A stretch of DNA of 64,000 bases from Dyella thiooxydans (GCF_001641285.1 NZ_CP014841.1:3622501-3686500), one strand, 5' to 3'. Shown: positions 17,172 to 24,567, numbered from the stretch's first letter. The notes: generated from the sequence alone by a model not told the origin. A program made the numbers and translations.

Positions 17172-18119
17172 TCATTCCAGATCCTCGGCCAGTTCGTGCA
17201 GGTCGGTGACGTGCTGCTCCCACCAGCGCGGTTCGGCCACGAACGGGAACGCCAGCGGAAACGCCGGATCGTGCCAGCGCTGGGCGATCCAGCCGGCGTG
17301 GTGGACCTGGCGCATGGCGCGCAGCGCCGGCACCAGCGCCAGCTCGGCCGGGTCGAAGTCGCGCATGGTGGCGTAGCCCTCGAGCAGGGCCTCCATCGCC
17401 GCGGCGTCGTTGGCCAGCATCCACAGGTCCTGCACCGCCGGGCCGCTGCGCGCGTCGTCGAGGTCGACGAAGTGCGGCCCGGCGTCGGTCCACAGCACGT
17501 TGCCGGGATGGCAGTCGCCGTGCAGGCGCAGCGTGCGCACCGGGCCCACGGCATCCAGCCGATCGGCGACAGCCCGGTCGAGCCGGTCGGTGGCGGTGCG
17601 GTAGGCGCCTTCCAGCGACGCCGGCAGCAGCAGCGAGGCCAGCACGGCGGACACCGGCGCGGCAATCATCGTGGCGCGGTCGAGCCGGCCGCGATGGGCG
17701 AACGGGGTGCGCGCGCCGACGGTGTGGATGCGCGCGATCAGCCGGCCCAGCCATTCCAGCTGATCGCGCGATTCCAGCGACGGCGCGCGGCCGCCGTGGC
17801 GCGGTGACAGCGCGTAGCGGTAGCCGCCGTGGTGCAGCAGGCTGCGGCCGTCGAAGCGCAGCGGCGCGACCACCGGGATCTCCGCGTCCATCAGTTCCTG
17901 CGCGAAGGCATGTTCCTCCTCGATCGCCGCGTCGCTCCAGCGGCCGGGCCGGTAGAACTTGGCGATCACCGGCGCGGCATCCTCGATGCCGACCTGCCAC
18001 ACGCGGTTCTCGTAGCTGTTCAGTGCCAGCAGGCGACCATCCGGCCACAGCCCGCAGGCGGCGACCGCATCCAGCACCAGGTCGGGGGTGAGTTGCGCGT
18101 AGGGCGCTTCGTTCGACAT
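17172..18119 (-). CDS. srkA: Stress response kinase A (YihE family)
   Basis: 315 residues with the aminoglycoside-phosphotransferase/choline-kinase-like fold of SrkA. Visible: nucleotide-loop region SYENRVWQVGIED, catalytic loop LRLHGDCHPGNVLW (HGDxHxxN) and the metal-binding FVDLDDA. SrkA is a Ser/Thr kinase that counters stress-induced death (Cpx regulon in E. coli). Cytoplasmic. It starts 13 nt after the stop of the downstream-strand thioesterase gene, so these two likely form an operon. Confidence 0.9.
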   Translation of the reverse strand: MSNEAPYAQLTPDLVLDAVAACGLWPDGRLLALNSYENRVWQVGIEDAAPVIAKFYRPGRWSDAAIEEEHAFAQELMDAEIPVVAPLRFDGRSLLHHGGYRYALSPRHGGRAPSLESRDQLEWLGRLIARIHTVGARTPFAHRGRLDRATMIAAPVSAVLASLLLPASLEGAYRTATDRLDRAVADRLDAVGPVRTLRLHGDCHPGNVLWTDAGPHFVDLDDARSGPAVQDLWMLANDAAAMEALLEGYATMRDFDPAELALVPALRAMRQVHHAGWIAQRWHDPAFPLAFPFVAEPRWWEQHVTDLHELAEDLE

Positions 18120-18132
18120 CGGGGCGGGCGGC

Positions 18133-18576
18133 TCAGCCCTTGTTCCCGATCACGCGGGCCGGCACCACCGCCATGGTCAGGCGCGAGATGCACACCAGCG
18201 AGCCGTCCTCGTTCTCGATGCGGATCTCCCACACCTGGGTGGTGCGGCCGATGTGCAGCGGCCGCGCGGTACCGGTGACCAGGCCGCTGCGCACGCCGCG
18301 CACGTGGTTGGCGTTGATGTCCAGGCCCACGGTGAGTTCCTGCGTCGGGTCCAGCGTGAGCATGGCCGCGGTGGAGCCCAGCGTCTCGGCCAGCGCCACC
18401 GAGGCGCCGCCGTGCAGCAGGCCGTAGGGCTGGTGGGTGCGCGCGTCCACCGGCATCGTGCCGCGCAGGAAATCCTCGCCGCGCTCGGTGATGCGGATGC
18501 CCAGCGCTTCCATCAGCGTGTTCTTCGACCAGCCGTTGATGGTGTCGACGCCGATGTCCTGCTTCCAGATGCTCAT
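18133..18576 (-). CDS. Hotdog-fold acyl-CoA thioesterase (MenI/EntH/PaaI type)
   Basis: 147 residues beginning MSIWKQDIGVDTINGW, very like MenI/YdiI and EntH. The catalytic segment HQPYGLLHGGASVALAETLGS has the conserved Gln/His-Gly-Gly and Glu of this subfamily. Members hydrolyse 1,4-dihydroxy-2-naphthoyl-CoA or aberrant aryl-CoAs; the specific substrate here is not decided by sequence. First gene of the unit with srkA, divergent from the reductase gene at 18641. Confidence 0.85.
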   Translation of the reverse strand: MSIWKQDIGVDTINGWSKNTLMEALGIRITERGEDFLRGTMPVDARTHQPYGLLHGGASVALAETLGSTAAMLTLDPTQELTVGLDINANHVRGVRSGLVTGTARPLHIGRTTQVWEIRIENEDGSLVCISRLTMAVVPARVIGNKG

Positions 18577-18640
18577 GCTTGATACCCGTATGACGAACCC
18601 GCATTGTCGGCTGACACCCGCCGCGGCGACAATCGCAGAC

Positions 18641-19693
18641 GTGTTCACCATCACCCTCCAGGCCACCGGTCACCGCTTCGCGGCGCAGCCGGGGGAAACC
18701 GTGCTCGAAGCGGCGCAGCGCGCCGGCATCGCGCTGCCGTATTCCTGCCGCTCCGGCGTGTGCGGCAGCTGCAAGGCGATCCTGCTCGAGGGCCAGGTGG
18801 ACTATCCGCGGCATCCCCCACTGGCCCTGGACGCCGGCGAGCGCGCGCATCGCGCCGTGCTGCTGTGTCAGGCGGTGGCGACCAGCGACCTGCTGATCGC
18901 CGCGCGCGAAATCACTTCAGTAGAGGATATCGTCCGCCGCGCGCTGGACGTACGCATCGTCGACAAGCGCCGGCTGGCGCCGGAGGTGATCGGACTGCGG
19001 CTGGAACCGGTCCCCGGCGAACGCCCGCTGCGTCACCTGGCCGGCCAGTACCTCGACGTGCTGCTGGACGAAGGCAAGCGTCGCCCGTTCTCCATCGCCA
19101 ACATGCCCGCGCCCGACGGCAGCCTGGAGCTGCACGTGCGGCACATCGCCGGCGGCGGTTTCACCTCGTGGGTCAGCGACCGGGCAAAGGTGGGCGACAC
19201 GCTGCGCATCGAGGGCCCGCTCGGCACCTTCGTGCCGCGTGAGGATTCCGAGCGGCCGATGATCTTCATGGCCGGCGGCACCGGCTTCGCGCCGGTCAAG
19301 GCGGTGGTCGAGCACTTCCTCGCGCTGGGCACCCGCCGCGCCATCCGCGTCTACTGGGGCGCCCGCCAGCCTGGCGATCTCTATCTGCGCGCGCTCGCCG
19401 AGCAATGGCAGTGCGACGCGCACGACCTGGTCTTCATCCCGGTGCTGTCCGAGGCCGGCGACGCCAGCGCACGCACGGGTCTGGTGCACGAAGCCGTGCT
19501 CGCCGACCATCCGGACCTCTCCGCCCACGACCTCTACATGAGCGGCCCGCCCGCCATGATCGACAGCGCCCGCCACCGCTTCGTCGACGCCGGCCTGCCG
19601 GAAGACCGTCTCTACTACGACTCGTTCGAATACGCGCCAGACGTGCTGGCGCAGATCCTGTCGGGACGGGCGGGGATCCGGGCGCAGGGGTAG
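18641..19693 (+). CDS. 2Fe-2S ferredoxin/FAD-NAD(P)H reductase fusion (CDP-6-deoxy-glucoseen reductase-like)
   Basis: About 350 residues. An N-terminal plant-type ferredoxin domain (CRSGVCGSCKA plus a later LLCQA cysteine) is followed by a ferredoxin-reductase module: FAD motif RPFSIAN, NAD(P) motif MAGGTGFAPVKAV, and YMSGPPAMID near the C-terminus. This order is that of the AscD/E3-like oxygenase reductases. Partner unknown; no dideoxysugar genes are nearby, so a role in CDP-sugar synthesis is unlikely. Start is GTG 18641 (VFTITLQ); ATG 18590 would add 17 residues. Confidence 0.85.
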   Translation: MFTITLQATGHRFAAQPGETVLEAAQRAGIALPYSCRSGVCGSCKAILLEGQVDYPRHPPLALDAGERAHRAVLLCQAVATSDLLIAAREITSVEDIVRRALDVRIVDKRRLAPEVIGLRLEPVPGERPLRHLAGQYLDVLLDEGKRRPFSIANMPAPDGSLELHVRHIAGGGFTSWVSDRAKVGDTLRIEGPLGTFVPREDSERPMIFMAGGTGFAPVKAVVEHFLALGTRRAIRVYWGARQPGDLYLRALAEQWQCDAHDLVFIPVLSEAGDASARTGLVHEAVLADHPDLSAHDLYMSGPPAMIDSARHRFVDAGLPEDRLYYDSFEYAPDVLAQILSGRAGIRAQG

Positions 19694-19877
19694 CGGCGGG
19701 CGTCGACGGCACTGCGATTTGATTGCCCAGAAGCTCAACCAACGCCCGAGGAAGAGATATGGCTTCAGGACGCCCATCGAACGACTCGATGAATGACTCG
19801 GGGTGTCGCACTTCGAGTGTTAATTCACCCCGCTCAGCGATGAAGCTGGTCATTGTGTACATGCGGGCGTGAGCCAT
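19434..19877 (-). pseudogene. Cassette-derived ORF running into the antisense of the reductase gene
   Basis: Reads MAHARMYTMTSFIAERGELTLEV and so on for about 57 residues in lower-GC codons, then from about 19705 continues through sequence antisense to the reductase, with Pro/Arg-rich shadow composition. The likely true 3' end (and any attC) is missing, as if deleted at the junction with chromosomal DNA. It overlaps the 3' end of the next cassette gene by 44 nt. Function unknown; could be a second small gene in that cassette. Confidence 0.4.
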
Positions 19878-20205
19878 AGAACCGAAAGTACTCGACTACA
19901 CGGTCGCCTAGCTGGTCGTAGAGGTCGTCGTCTAGGTACGGGGCGTCATAGTCCCGAAGCCTCTGCAGCGCCGAGCTCGTCTGGGCGACCGTCTCCGCTG
20001 AGTAGACTGCCGGATCAAGCAGGTGGTTCGCCAAATAGGCAACGAGGAGGTCGAACCCCTCATCCCAGTTGCAGTTTCCATTACGGACAGCCTCGTCGCG
20101 AAGCTTTTCCACTGCTCTGAGCAGCTCGCCCTGCACCGTTTCGGCTTGGCCGCGCCTGGGAACGTACGTCTGCCAGATGTGCTTCGCCTCTTCGAACGTG
20201 CTCAT
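19834..20205 (-). CDS. Integron cassette protein, hypothetical, 123 aa
   Basis: MSTFEEAKHIWQTYVPRRGQ at the start, a soluble, mostly helical acidic protein; not recognised. The ribosome site is GGAGC five bases before the ATG at 20205. The gene begins 16 nt after the recombined end of the attC at 20221-20277, as expected for the first gene of a cassette. Codon use and GC are below the flanking core genes, supporting transfer. Confidence 0.7.
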   Translation of the reverse strand: MSTFEEAKHIWQTYVPRRGQAETVQGELLRAVEKLRDEAVRNGNCNWDEGFDLLVAYLANHLLDPAVYSAETVAQTSSALQRLRDYDAPYLDDDLYDQLGDRVVEYFRFYGSRPHVHNDQLHR

Positions 20206-20220
20206 AGTTGCTCCATGACG

Positions 20221-20277
20221 GCCTAACGCAGGAGTTGAGCGGCGGCGGAGCCGTCCGCCTCGAACGAGATGTTAGCC
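20221..20277 (-). other. Integron attC recombination site (intact)
   Basis: 57 bases. Read on the minus strand: R'' box GGCTAAC, a central imperfect palindrome (GGCGGACGGCTCCGCCGCCG), and R' box GTTAGGC at the end next to the following gene. R' matches GTTRRRY fully; R'' has one deviation. The stop codon (TAA) of the preceding cassette gene lies inside R'', as is common in cassettes. Confidence 0.82.
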
Positions 20278-20829
20278 ATGAGCGGATGACCTCCTGTAAC
20301 GGATGTGCTCCGCGCTCGGCGGTGATGGTCGAAGCTGGCAAACAGCTTGCCACATACTTTGCATGGAGTCGCGAGTGAACGCCTCACACGAATAGTGGAT
20401 ATGCGACCCACCGATTTTCCAGTGGTTACCAAACTCAGTCTGATCTCGCTGGTCGAAGTAGAAGAGTGACCAATAATCCTGTGGTGGCAGGTACAAGAGA
20501 TGTGCAGCAAACATGCGACGATCATTGATTGCCTGGAACATTTTGTTTACGGCTGTCTTTGCTTTTCCGGTGAACAACCCTACGCCGTGATGGGATAGCG
20601 CAGACAACTGCTCGGATGATGGTATGACGTGTTCGGGCGTGTAATCGGAGAAGTGGCAAGCGTACCGGTATGGCTGAAGAAGCCCATTTCTGCCTGCAAT
20701 GATGAAATCGAAGAGGTCTTGACTCTCAATCACGAGGTCTTTGCATATTTTCTGCGCCGATCTTTTGTCTGGCGCATTGAGTAGATTCAAAAGGCCATCG
20801 AAACCGGGGGTTGTAGAGTCATCTTGCAT
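20272..20829 (-). CDS. Integron cassette protein, hypothetical, 185 aa
   Basis: Starts MQDDSTTPGFDGLLNLLNAP, not recognised. Seen inside: IESQDLFDFIIAGRNGLLQPYRYACHF-type segment rich in aromatic residues, and GSHIHYSCEAFTR near the C-terminus (two His and a Cys that could bind a metal). AT-rich relative to the core genome. ATG 20829 lies just after the R' box of an upstream attC half-site and the TAA stop sits in the next attC, so the gene fills one cassette of about 610 bp. Confidence 0.7.
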   Translation of the reverse strand: MQDDSTTPGFDGLLNLLNAPDKRSAQKICKDLVIESQDLFDFIIAGRNGLLQPYRYACHFSDYTPEHVIPSSEQLSALSHHGVGLFTGKAKTAVNKMFQAINDRRMFAAHLLYLPPQDYWSLFYFDQRDQTEFGNHWKIGGSHIHYSCEAFTRDSMQSMWQAVCQLRPSPPSAEHIRYRRSSAHG

Positions 20830-20832
20830 ATT

Positions 20833-20876
20833 GGCCAACGCTGGAATTAAGCGGCGGCGGAGCCGTCCGCTTGGAT
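20833..20876 (-). other. attC site, left part, split by the insertion sequence
   Basis: Contains R' box GTTGGCC (minus strand, 20839-20833) and the same central palindrome as the intact site (20 or more identical bases across the core). Its other end is missing here but is found at 22381-22395 on the far side of the IS. Confidence 0.78.
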
Positions 20877-20886
20877 GAGTAAAAAG

Positions 20887-20958
20887 AGACTTCCTCCCCT
20901 TTCGGCCTCGAGGGCCATGATGGTGTTGCGACACAACCGTCAGCAGAGGAGGAAGTCT
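20887..20958 (+). promoter_or_regulatory. Long-range hairpin covering the transposase ribosome site
   Basis: AGACTTCCTCC at 20887-20897 is the exact reverse complement of GGAGGAAGTCT at 20948-20958. The right arm includes the AGGAGG ribosome site of the transposase (ATG 20961) and the left arm is the inner part of IRL. A transcript entering from outside would fold and hide the ribosome site. Confidence 0.6.
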
Positions 20959-20960
20959 CC

Positions 20961-22037
20961 ATGGGCACTATAACTCTGGGTGTGGACCTGGCGAAGCGGG
21001 TGTTTTCGGTGTGCGAGGTGGACTCGGCCGGACATGTGCTGCGGCGGCAGGAGTTGAAGCGCGACGCCTTTGCCGCGTGGCTCGGCCAGCAGCCGGCCGG
21101 CACCGTGGTGGCGATGGAGGCGTGCAGCGGGGCGCATCACTGGGCCCGGCACTGCCTGGTGCTGGGCTTGCAGCCGAAGATCATCGCCGCCCAGTTCGTC
21201 GGCCCGTTCCGCAAGAGCCGCACGACCAAGAACGACCGCAACGACGCCGAGGCGATCGCCACCGCCGCCCGGCAGGGCAACATGCGCTTCGTGCCGGTGA
21301 AGTCGGTGGAGCAGCAGGCTCGGCTGGCTTGGCACCGGGTGCGCGAGGGCTACAAGGCCGAGGGCCTGGCCATCGGCAACCGGCTGCGTGGCCTGCTGGC
21401 CGAGTTCGGCATCGTGGTGGCCAACAGCGACGTGGCGTTACGCCGGGTGCTGGCCGACCTGGAGGCCTACGAACTGCCCGGTGAGTTCCGCGAGCTGCTG
21501 CGCGACCTGGCCGCCCACTGGGCGCAGGTGCGCGAGCGCATCGAGGCATGTGATGCCCGTATCGACGCCCACGCGCGAGACGATACGCGCTGCATGCGGC
21601 TGCGCTCGATCGTCGGCATCGGGCCGATCACCGCCGACGCGGTGGTGGCGACGCTGGGCGCCGCGACCGACTTCCGCAACGGTCGGCAGCTGGCCGCCTG
21701 GCTGGGTCTGGTGCCGATGCAGCACTCCACGGGCGGGCGGGCGCGTCTGGGCACGATCAGCTGCCGTGGCGATGCCTATCTGCGCACGCTGCTGATCCAG
21801 GGCGCGCGCAGCAGCCTGCAGCGGGCCAAGGCGGTGGCGACGGAGCAGGCCACGCCGGAGCAACTGTGGATACGCACGCTGGATCGACGACTGCCATTCG
21901 GCAAGGTGCTGGTGGCGATCGCCAACAAGCATGCGCGGCAGATGTGGGCGATGCTGACCCGGGACGTCGACTACGATCCGCACGCCTGCCTGCAGCATCC
22001 GAGGCATCGGCAAGCAAGCGCAGCCGAGGCCGCTTGA
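20961..22037 (+). CDS. IS110-family transposase (DEDD recombinase), IS1111 group
   Basis: 358 residues. RuvC-like DEDD acidic residues are visible at D9 (LGVDLAK), E53 (AMEACSG) and D92/D95 (NDRNDAEAIA); the C-terminal transposase_20 domain follows (IVGIGPITADAVVATLG, FRNGRQLAAWLGLVP, GDAYLRTLLIQGARS) with the serine expected of this family. It appears intact, so the element may be active. Strong ribosome site AGGAGG upstream. GC content equals that of the host, unlike the neighbouring cassettes. Confidence 0.93.
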   Translation: MGTITLGVDLAKRVFSVCEVDSAGHVLRRQELKRDAFAAWLGQQPAGTVVAMEACSGAHHWARHCLVLGLQPKIIAAQFVGPFRKSRTTKNDRNDAEAIATAARQGNMRFVPVKSVEQQARLAWHRVREGYKAEGLAIGNRLRGLLAEFGIVVANSDVALRRVLADLEAYELPGEFRELLRDLAAHWAQVRERIEACDARIDAHARDDTRCMRLRSIVGIGPITADAVVATLGAATDFRNGRQLAAWLGLVPMQHSTGGRARLGTISCRGDAYLRTLLIQGARSSLQRAKAVATEQATPEQLWIRTLDRRLPFGKVLVAIANKHARQMWAMLTRDVDYDPHACLQHPRHRQASAAEAA

Positions 22038-22366
22038 GAGATTCGATTCACTGTCCGTGCGACGCGGTAGACAACGGGTCAGACCGACCCGGCGAGAACC
22101 TGACTAACCATTTGGACGTCCATCCCGCGTCGCGGCTGATCCCCGCACGCCGGACAGTCCGATGAATGAATGAGGTCGCCGGGTGCGGTTTATACCCTGG
22201 TCCGGGTCGGCAGCATCGACCCCACAAGACCGTTTACGGAAATGCAGTCTGGCATCCGTTGAGGTCGCATCGCATCGACACGCAACACGCACCATCGGAG
22301 GACAACATGATGATTGGCAGTGGCCCGAACGCCTGGGGCAAAAGCGTCATGCACCCGGGGTTGATC
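22038..22366 (+). ncRNA. Right non-coding end of the IS, candidate bridge/seek RNA region
   Basis: About 330 bases after the transposase with no credible gene. In the IS1111 group the RNA that guides target choice is encoded downstream of the transposase. CTAACCA (22104-22110) equals the bottom strand of the right half of the attC target and TTGGA (22111-22116 region) equals the top strand of the left half, side by side. Boundaries of the RNA were not determined. A 27-codon ORF at 22307 with a GGAGG-like site is probably chance. Confidence 0.4.
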
Positions 22367-22380
22367 GGAAGTCTCTTACG

Positions 22381-22395
22381 GACTGGTTAGAGGCT
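22381..22395 (-). other. attC site, right part, split by the insertion sequence
   Basis: GACTGGTTAGAGGCT follows the IS. GTTAGAG is the outer box that completes the site begun at 20833-20876. The TAG stop of the next cassette gene (22394-22396) overlaps its edge, as in the intact neighbour. Confidence 0.72.
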
Positions 22396-22654
22396 ACCCA
22401 CAGCTGCCGGCAGTTTCCATGCCCGCACTGATGCACATCTTCTTGCCTTTGCGGATAAAAATATATGTGTCCGAACAGAGGCCATTCGCAGAACGCAACG
22501 TTTTTAGCTCGGAAGGAGACAGCAACTTCGCAGCGTTTGCACGGACCATTCGGGAGTCGGTGCACTGGATGGCGATGGCCGCAGCGCCAAAAAGTCCAAG
22601 AGTCCCGAACACAGCAAAAATGGCCATTACTGCGCCGATTTGCATCCCTTTCAT
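22394..22654 (-). CDS. Integron cassette protein, small membrane/secreted, 86 aa
   Basis: MKGMQIGAVMAIFAVFGTLGLFGAAAIAIQ at the N-terminus forms one membrane segment or an uncleaved signal; the remaining ~56 residues are outside and hold several Cys (QCTDSR, GLCSD, MCISAG, GSCG), suggesting disulfides in the periplasm. Not recognised. Good ribosome site GAAGGGA seven bases before ATG 22654. Low GC relative to the core. Placed before an attC half, it is the most upstream cassette gene visible. Confidence 0.65.
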   Translation of the reverse strand: MKGMQIGAVMAIFAVFGTLGLFGAAAIAIQCTDSRMVRANAAKLLSPSELKTLRSANGLCSDTYIFIRKGKKMCISAGMETAGSCG

Positions 22655-23050
22655 TTCACATCCCTTCCTTCAAGTGGCACGTGATCATCTCCGGAGCCTT
22701 GGTGTCGCTGACCGCGAGCCTTACCTCTAACGCTTAGTAGACTCCATGTCGGGGTATATGCATCGATGCCCCCTTGCAGCATCATGCGGCGTCAAGCCAG
22801 AAATTTTCCGCTACATCAATTATCTGTGATGTGGCCTGCGGTGAAATCCGCCGATCTTCAGCGATCGCATATAGCACTTTTCGGGTTGATATCCGATATC
22901 GCTCGGATCCGGGGTAATAACGCGTACGGTCGGCACGATGCGAGCCGCGCGCAAAAAAGACCCACCTTGGCTCTCATAGCCTCGGCGGGTTTCTCGTTCT
23001 TGCCGGCATCGCGCCGAGTCGGATGTCTCGATGCTTTGCAGGTCTGGGGA
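22655..23050. other. Intergenic remnant without gene
   Basis: About 400 bases of lower GC between the cassette array and core DNA. CTCTAAC at 22725-22731 resembles a single attC/attI box but no partner box was found. No integrase gene or remnant was recognised on either strand. The right part holds the terminator of the rhodanese gene. Confidence 0.5.
22953..22990 (-). terminator. Rho-independent terminator of the rhodanese gene
   Basis: On the minus strand ACCCGCCGAGGC, a 7-base loop, then GCCAAGGTGGGT and CTTTTTTG. The stem has one internal mismatch patch and a clear U run. It lies about 60 nt after the stop at 23051. Confidence 0.75.
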
Positions 23051-23491
23051 TTACTTCCCCTTCACCACCGGCAACTGCGCCTGCGTCCACGCACCCATGC
23101 CGCCGCCGAGGTAGAAGACCTTCTGGAAGCCGGCCTTGACCAGGCGCTGGGCGGCGCCCTGGGCGGTCTGGCCGGAGCGGCAGATAACGACCACCGGCAG
23201 GTCTTTGGCCTTGGCCAGGTCCTTGCTCTCCGGGTCGAACTGGCTCATCAGCACATGCTTCGCGCCGGGGATGTGGCCCTTCTCGAAGCTGTCGCGCGGG
23301 GAGATGTCCACCAGCAGCGGGTTCTCGCGGTTCATCAGCAGGGTGAGGCCGGCCGGCGTCAGTTCCTTGAACTTGCGCAGCAGGGTCATCAGCTGGGTGA
23401 CGATCAGCGCCAGCAGCAGGACGACGAACAGCGCCGAAAGCGCGAGATGGTTGCCCACGAAGGCGGGCAGCTTGTGCAGGAAATCGTTCAT
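23051..23491 (-). CDS. Membrane-anchored rhodanese-like protein (YibN type)
   Basis: 146 residues. One N-terminal membrane helix (LALSALFVVLLLALIVTQLMTLL) then a single rhodanese domain: LLVDISPRDSFEKGHIPGA and the active-site loop VICRSGQTA with the catalytic Cys. Predicted sulfurtransferase facing the cytoplasm. In related genomes this type precedes grxC-secB; here that context is absent and cassette DNA borders the gene. Last core gene before the accessory island. Confidence 0.88.
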   Translation of the reverse strand: MNDFLHKLPAFVGNHLALSALFVVLLLALIVTQLMTLLRKFKELTPAGLTLLMNRENPLLVDISPRDSFEKGHIPGAKHVLMSQFDPESKDLAKAKDLPVVVICRSGQTAQGAAQRLVKAGFQKVFYLGGGMGAWTQAQLPVVKGK

Positions 23492-23582
23492 CGGGACTCG
23501 ATTGGTGCGACCGCTCGGGTCGCCTGGGCATGCGGAAAGGAACGCGATTATAGGGGCAAGCGGTGGCGCCGCCCCTGCGGCA

Positions 23583-23999
23583 TCACTGCGCGGGTTCCAG
23601 GTCGGGCAGGCCGGTGGTCAGCCACCAGTGCTTGGCCTGCGGGTCGTACTTCCAGGTCTGGCGGTCGACCAGGGTGCGTTCGACCTGGGTGTGCACGTTG
23701 ACGATGCCGATGTGCACCACCTGCTTGACCTCGTTCTCGCCGGTGGCGACCGGACCCGAACCGTCGTCGTAGTCGCTGACCCGGTACTGGGTGAACCGGG
23801 ACAGCTCGATCGGGGTGAGCGGGTGCTCGTTGCGGATCGCCGGGTCGACGAACTGCTCGGCGTTGGCCAGGTTGCCCCAGCGGACGGTGCTGGCGTAGGC
23901 GTTGAGGGTGGCGGTCAGCGTCTGGTTGCGCTGGTCGGTGGCGCAGCCGGCGACCAGCAGCAGGGCGGCGGCGGCGGTGATGCGGGCGATACGACGCAT
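23583..23999 (-). CDS. Lipoprotein, hypothetical
   Basis: 138 residues. Signal peptide with lipobox LVAGC (cleavage before Cys), then about 115 residues with many Thr/Val, ending LTTGLPDLEPAQ. Sequence such as YASTVRWGNLANAEQFVDPAIR is reminiscent of small periplasmic lipoproteins with an NTF2-like fold, but no family is assigned. Start 23999 is set by the signal peptide; longer readings lack one. Confidence 0.75.
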   Translation of the reverse strand: MRRIARITAAAALLLVAGCATDQRNQTLTATLNAYASTVRWGNLANAEQFVDPAIRNEHPLTPIELSRFTQYRVSDYDDGSGPVATGENEVKQVVHIGIVNVHTQVERTLVDRQTWKYDPQAKHWWLTTGLPDLEPAQ

Positions 24000-24072
24000 G
24001 GCGCGTTCTCTTCGCGGGAAGGGCGTCGGCCATTGTGCCGGATGACGCCGTGCGGGCAAGCCCGCCACCGGC

Positions 24073-24567
24073 TCAGGAACTTGCGCGGCGTTTGGCGACG
24101 AAGCGCGCGGCCAGCGTGGCGGCGGGCTTGCCGTCCTCGCCGGGGACGGCGCAGCTCACCTCGATGCGGGCGCGCCCCCGAGCGGCCAGGGTGGCGAAGA
24201 AGGTGGTCCAGTCCGACTCCGGCGCCAGCACGGCATCGGCGCGGAAATCCGTCCACACCGGCGCCAGATAACGCACGGTGGACTCGCCGACGAACACGTC
24301 GCAGTCCTCGCCACGCTCGCGCAGCGCCAGCTCCACCAGGGCCCAGCCGGCCAGCGTCATCAGGCTGACCAGGCTGCCGCCGAAGGCGCAGCCCTTGTCG
24401 TTGACGTTGGGCGCCAGTGGCACGGCGAGGCTGAGGCGATCCGGGGTGTGGGTGTCCAGATGCAGGTCCATCGCGCGGGCCAGCGGGATCTCGTCGCGGA
24501 TGAATCGCACCAGCGCATCGGCGGTAGCGTCGCGGGCGCCGGAGGGCGCGGGGGAGGAAGTCGACAT
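24073..24567 (-). CDS. YiiD_C-domain thioesterase
   Basis: 164 residues. Hotdog-like core: PLAPNVNDKGCAFGGSLVSLMTLAGWALVEL, where the DKGCAFGGSL segment is the conserved active-site helix of the YiiD C-terminal thioesterase domain. It lacks the acetyltransferase half seen in E. coli YiiD. Substrate unknown, likely an acyl-CoA or acyl-ACP. N-terminal ~15 residues are Ser/Pro-rich; the start at 24567 is approximate. Confidence 0.78.
   Translation of the reverse strand: MSTSSPAPSGARDATADALVRFIRDEIPLARAMDLHLDTHTPDRLSLAVPLAPNVNDKGCAFGGSLVSLMTLAGWALVELALRERGEDCDVFVGESTVRYLAPVWTDFRADAVLAPESDWTTFFATLAARGRARIEVSCAVPGEDGKPAATLAARFVAKRRASS

Larger units (their letters stand above)
20877..22380 (+). mobile_element. 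IS110-family insertion sequence (IS1111 group) inserted in attC
   Basis: About 1.5 kb. Subterminal inverted repeats AAGAGACTTCC (20884-20894) and GGAAGTCTCTT (22367-22377) bracket a DEDD transposase gene; 7 and 3 bases outside the repeats, the spacing usual for the IS1111 group, give ends at 20877 and 22380. Removing the interval joins ...CTTGGAT to GACTGGTTAGAGGC and restores a normal attC, with no target duplication. Insertion in attC sites is known for the IS1111-attC subgroup. Confidence 0.85.

Noticed and set aside
19720..19760. GCGTTGGTTGAGC (minus strand) as the missing attC of the last cassette
   Set aside because: Lies inside the coding part of the fused ORF and has no opposite box or palindrome.
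22307..22390. 27-codon ORF at the right end of the IS with a good ribosome site
   Set aside because: Runs across the IS end into attC and has no similarity to anything recognised; probably chance in the non-coding end.
22725..22731. CTCTAAC as a third attC or an attI site
   Set aside because: A single box without a partner or central palindrome within 150 bases.
22766..23701. 311-residue plus-strand ORF opposite the rhodanese gene, considered as a possible integrase
   Set aside because: No tyrosine-recombinase motifs; composition is that of antisense shadow.
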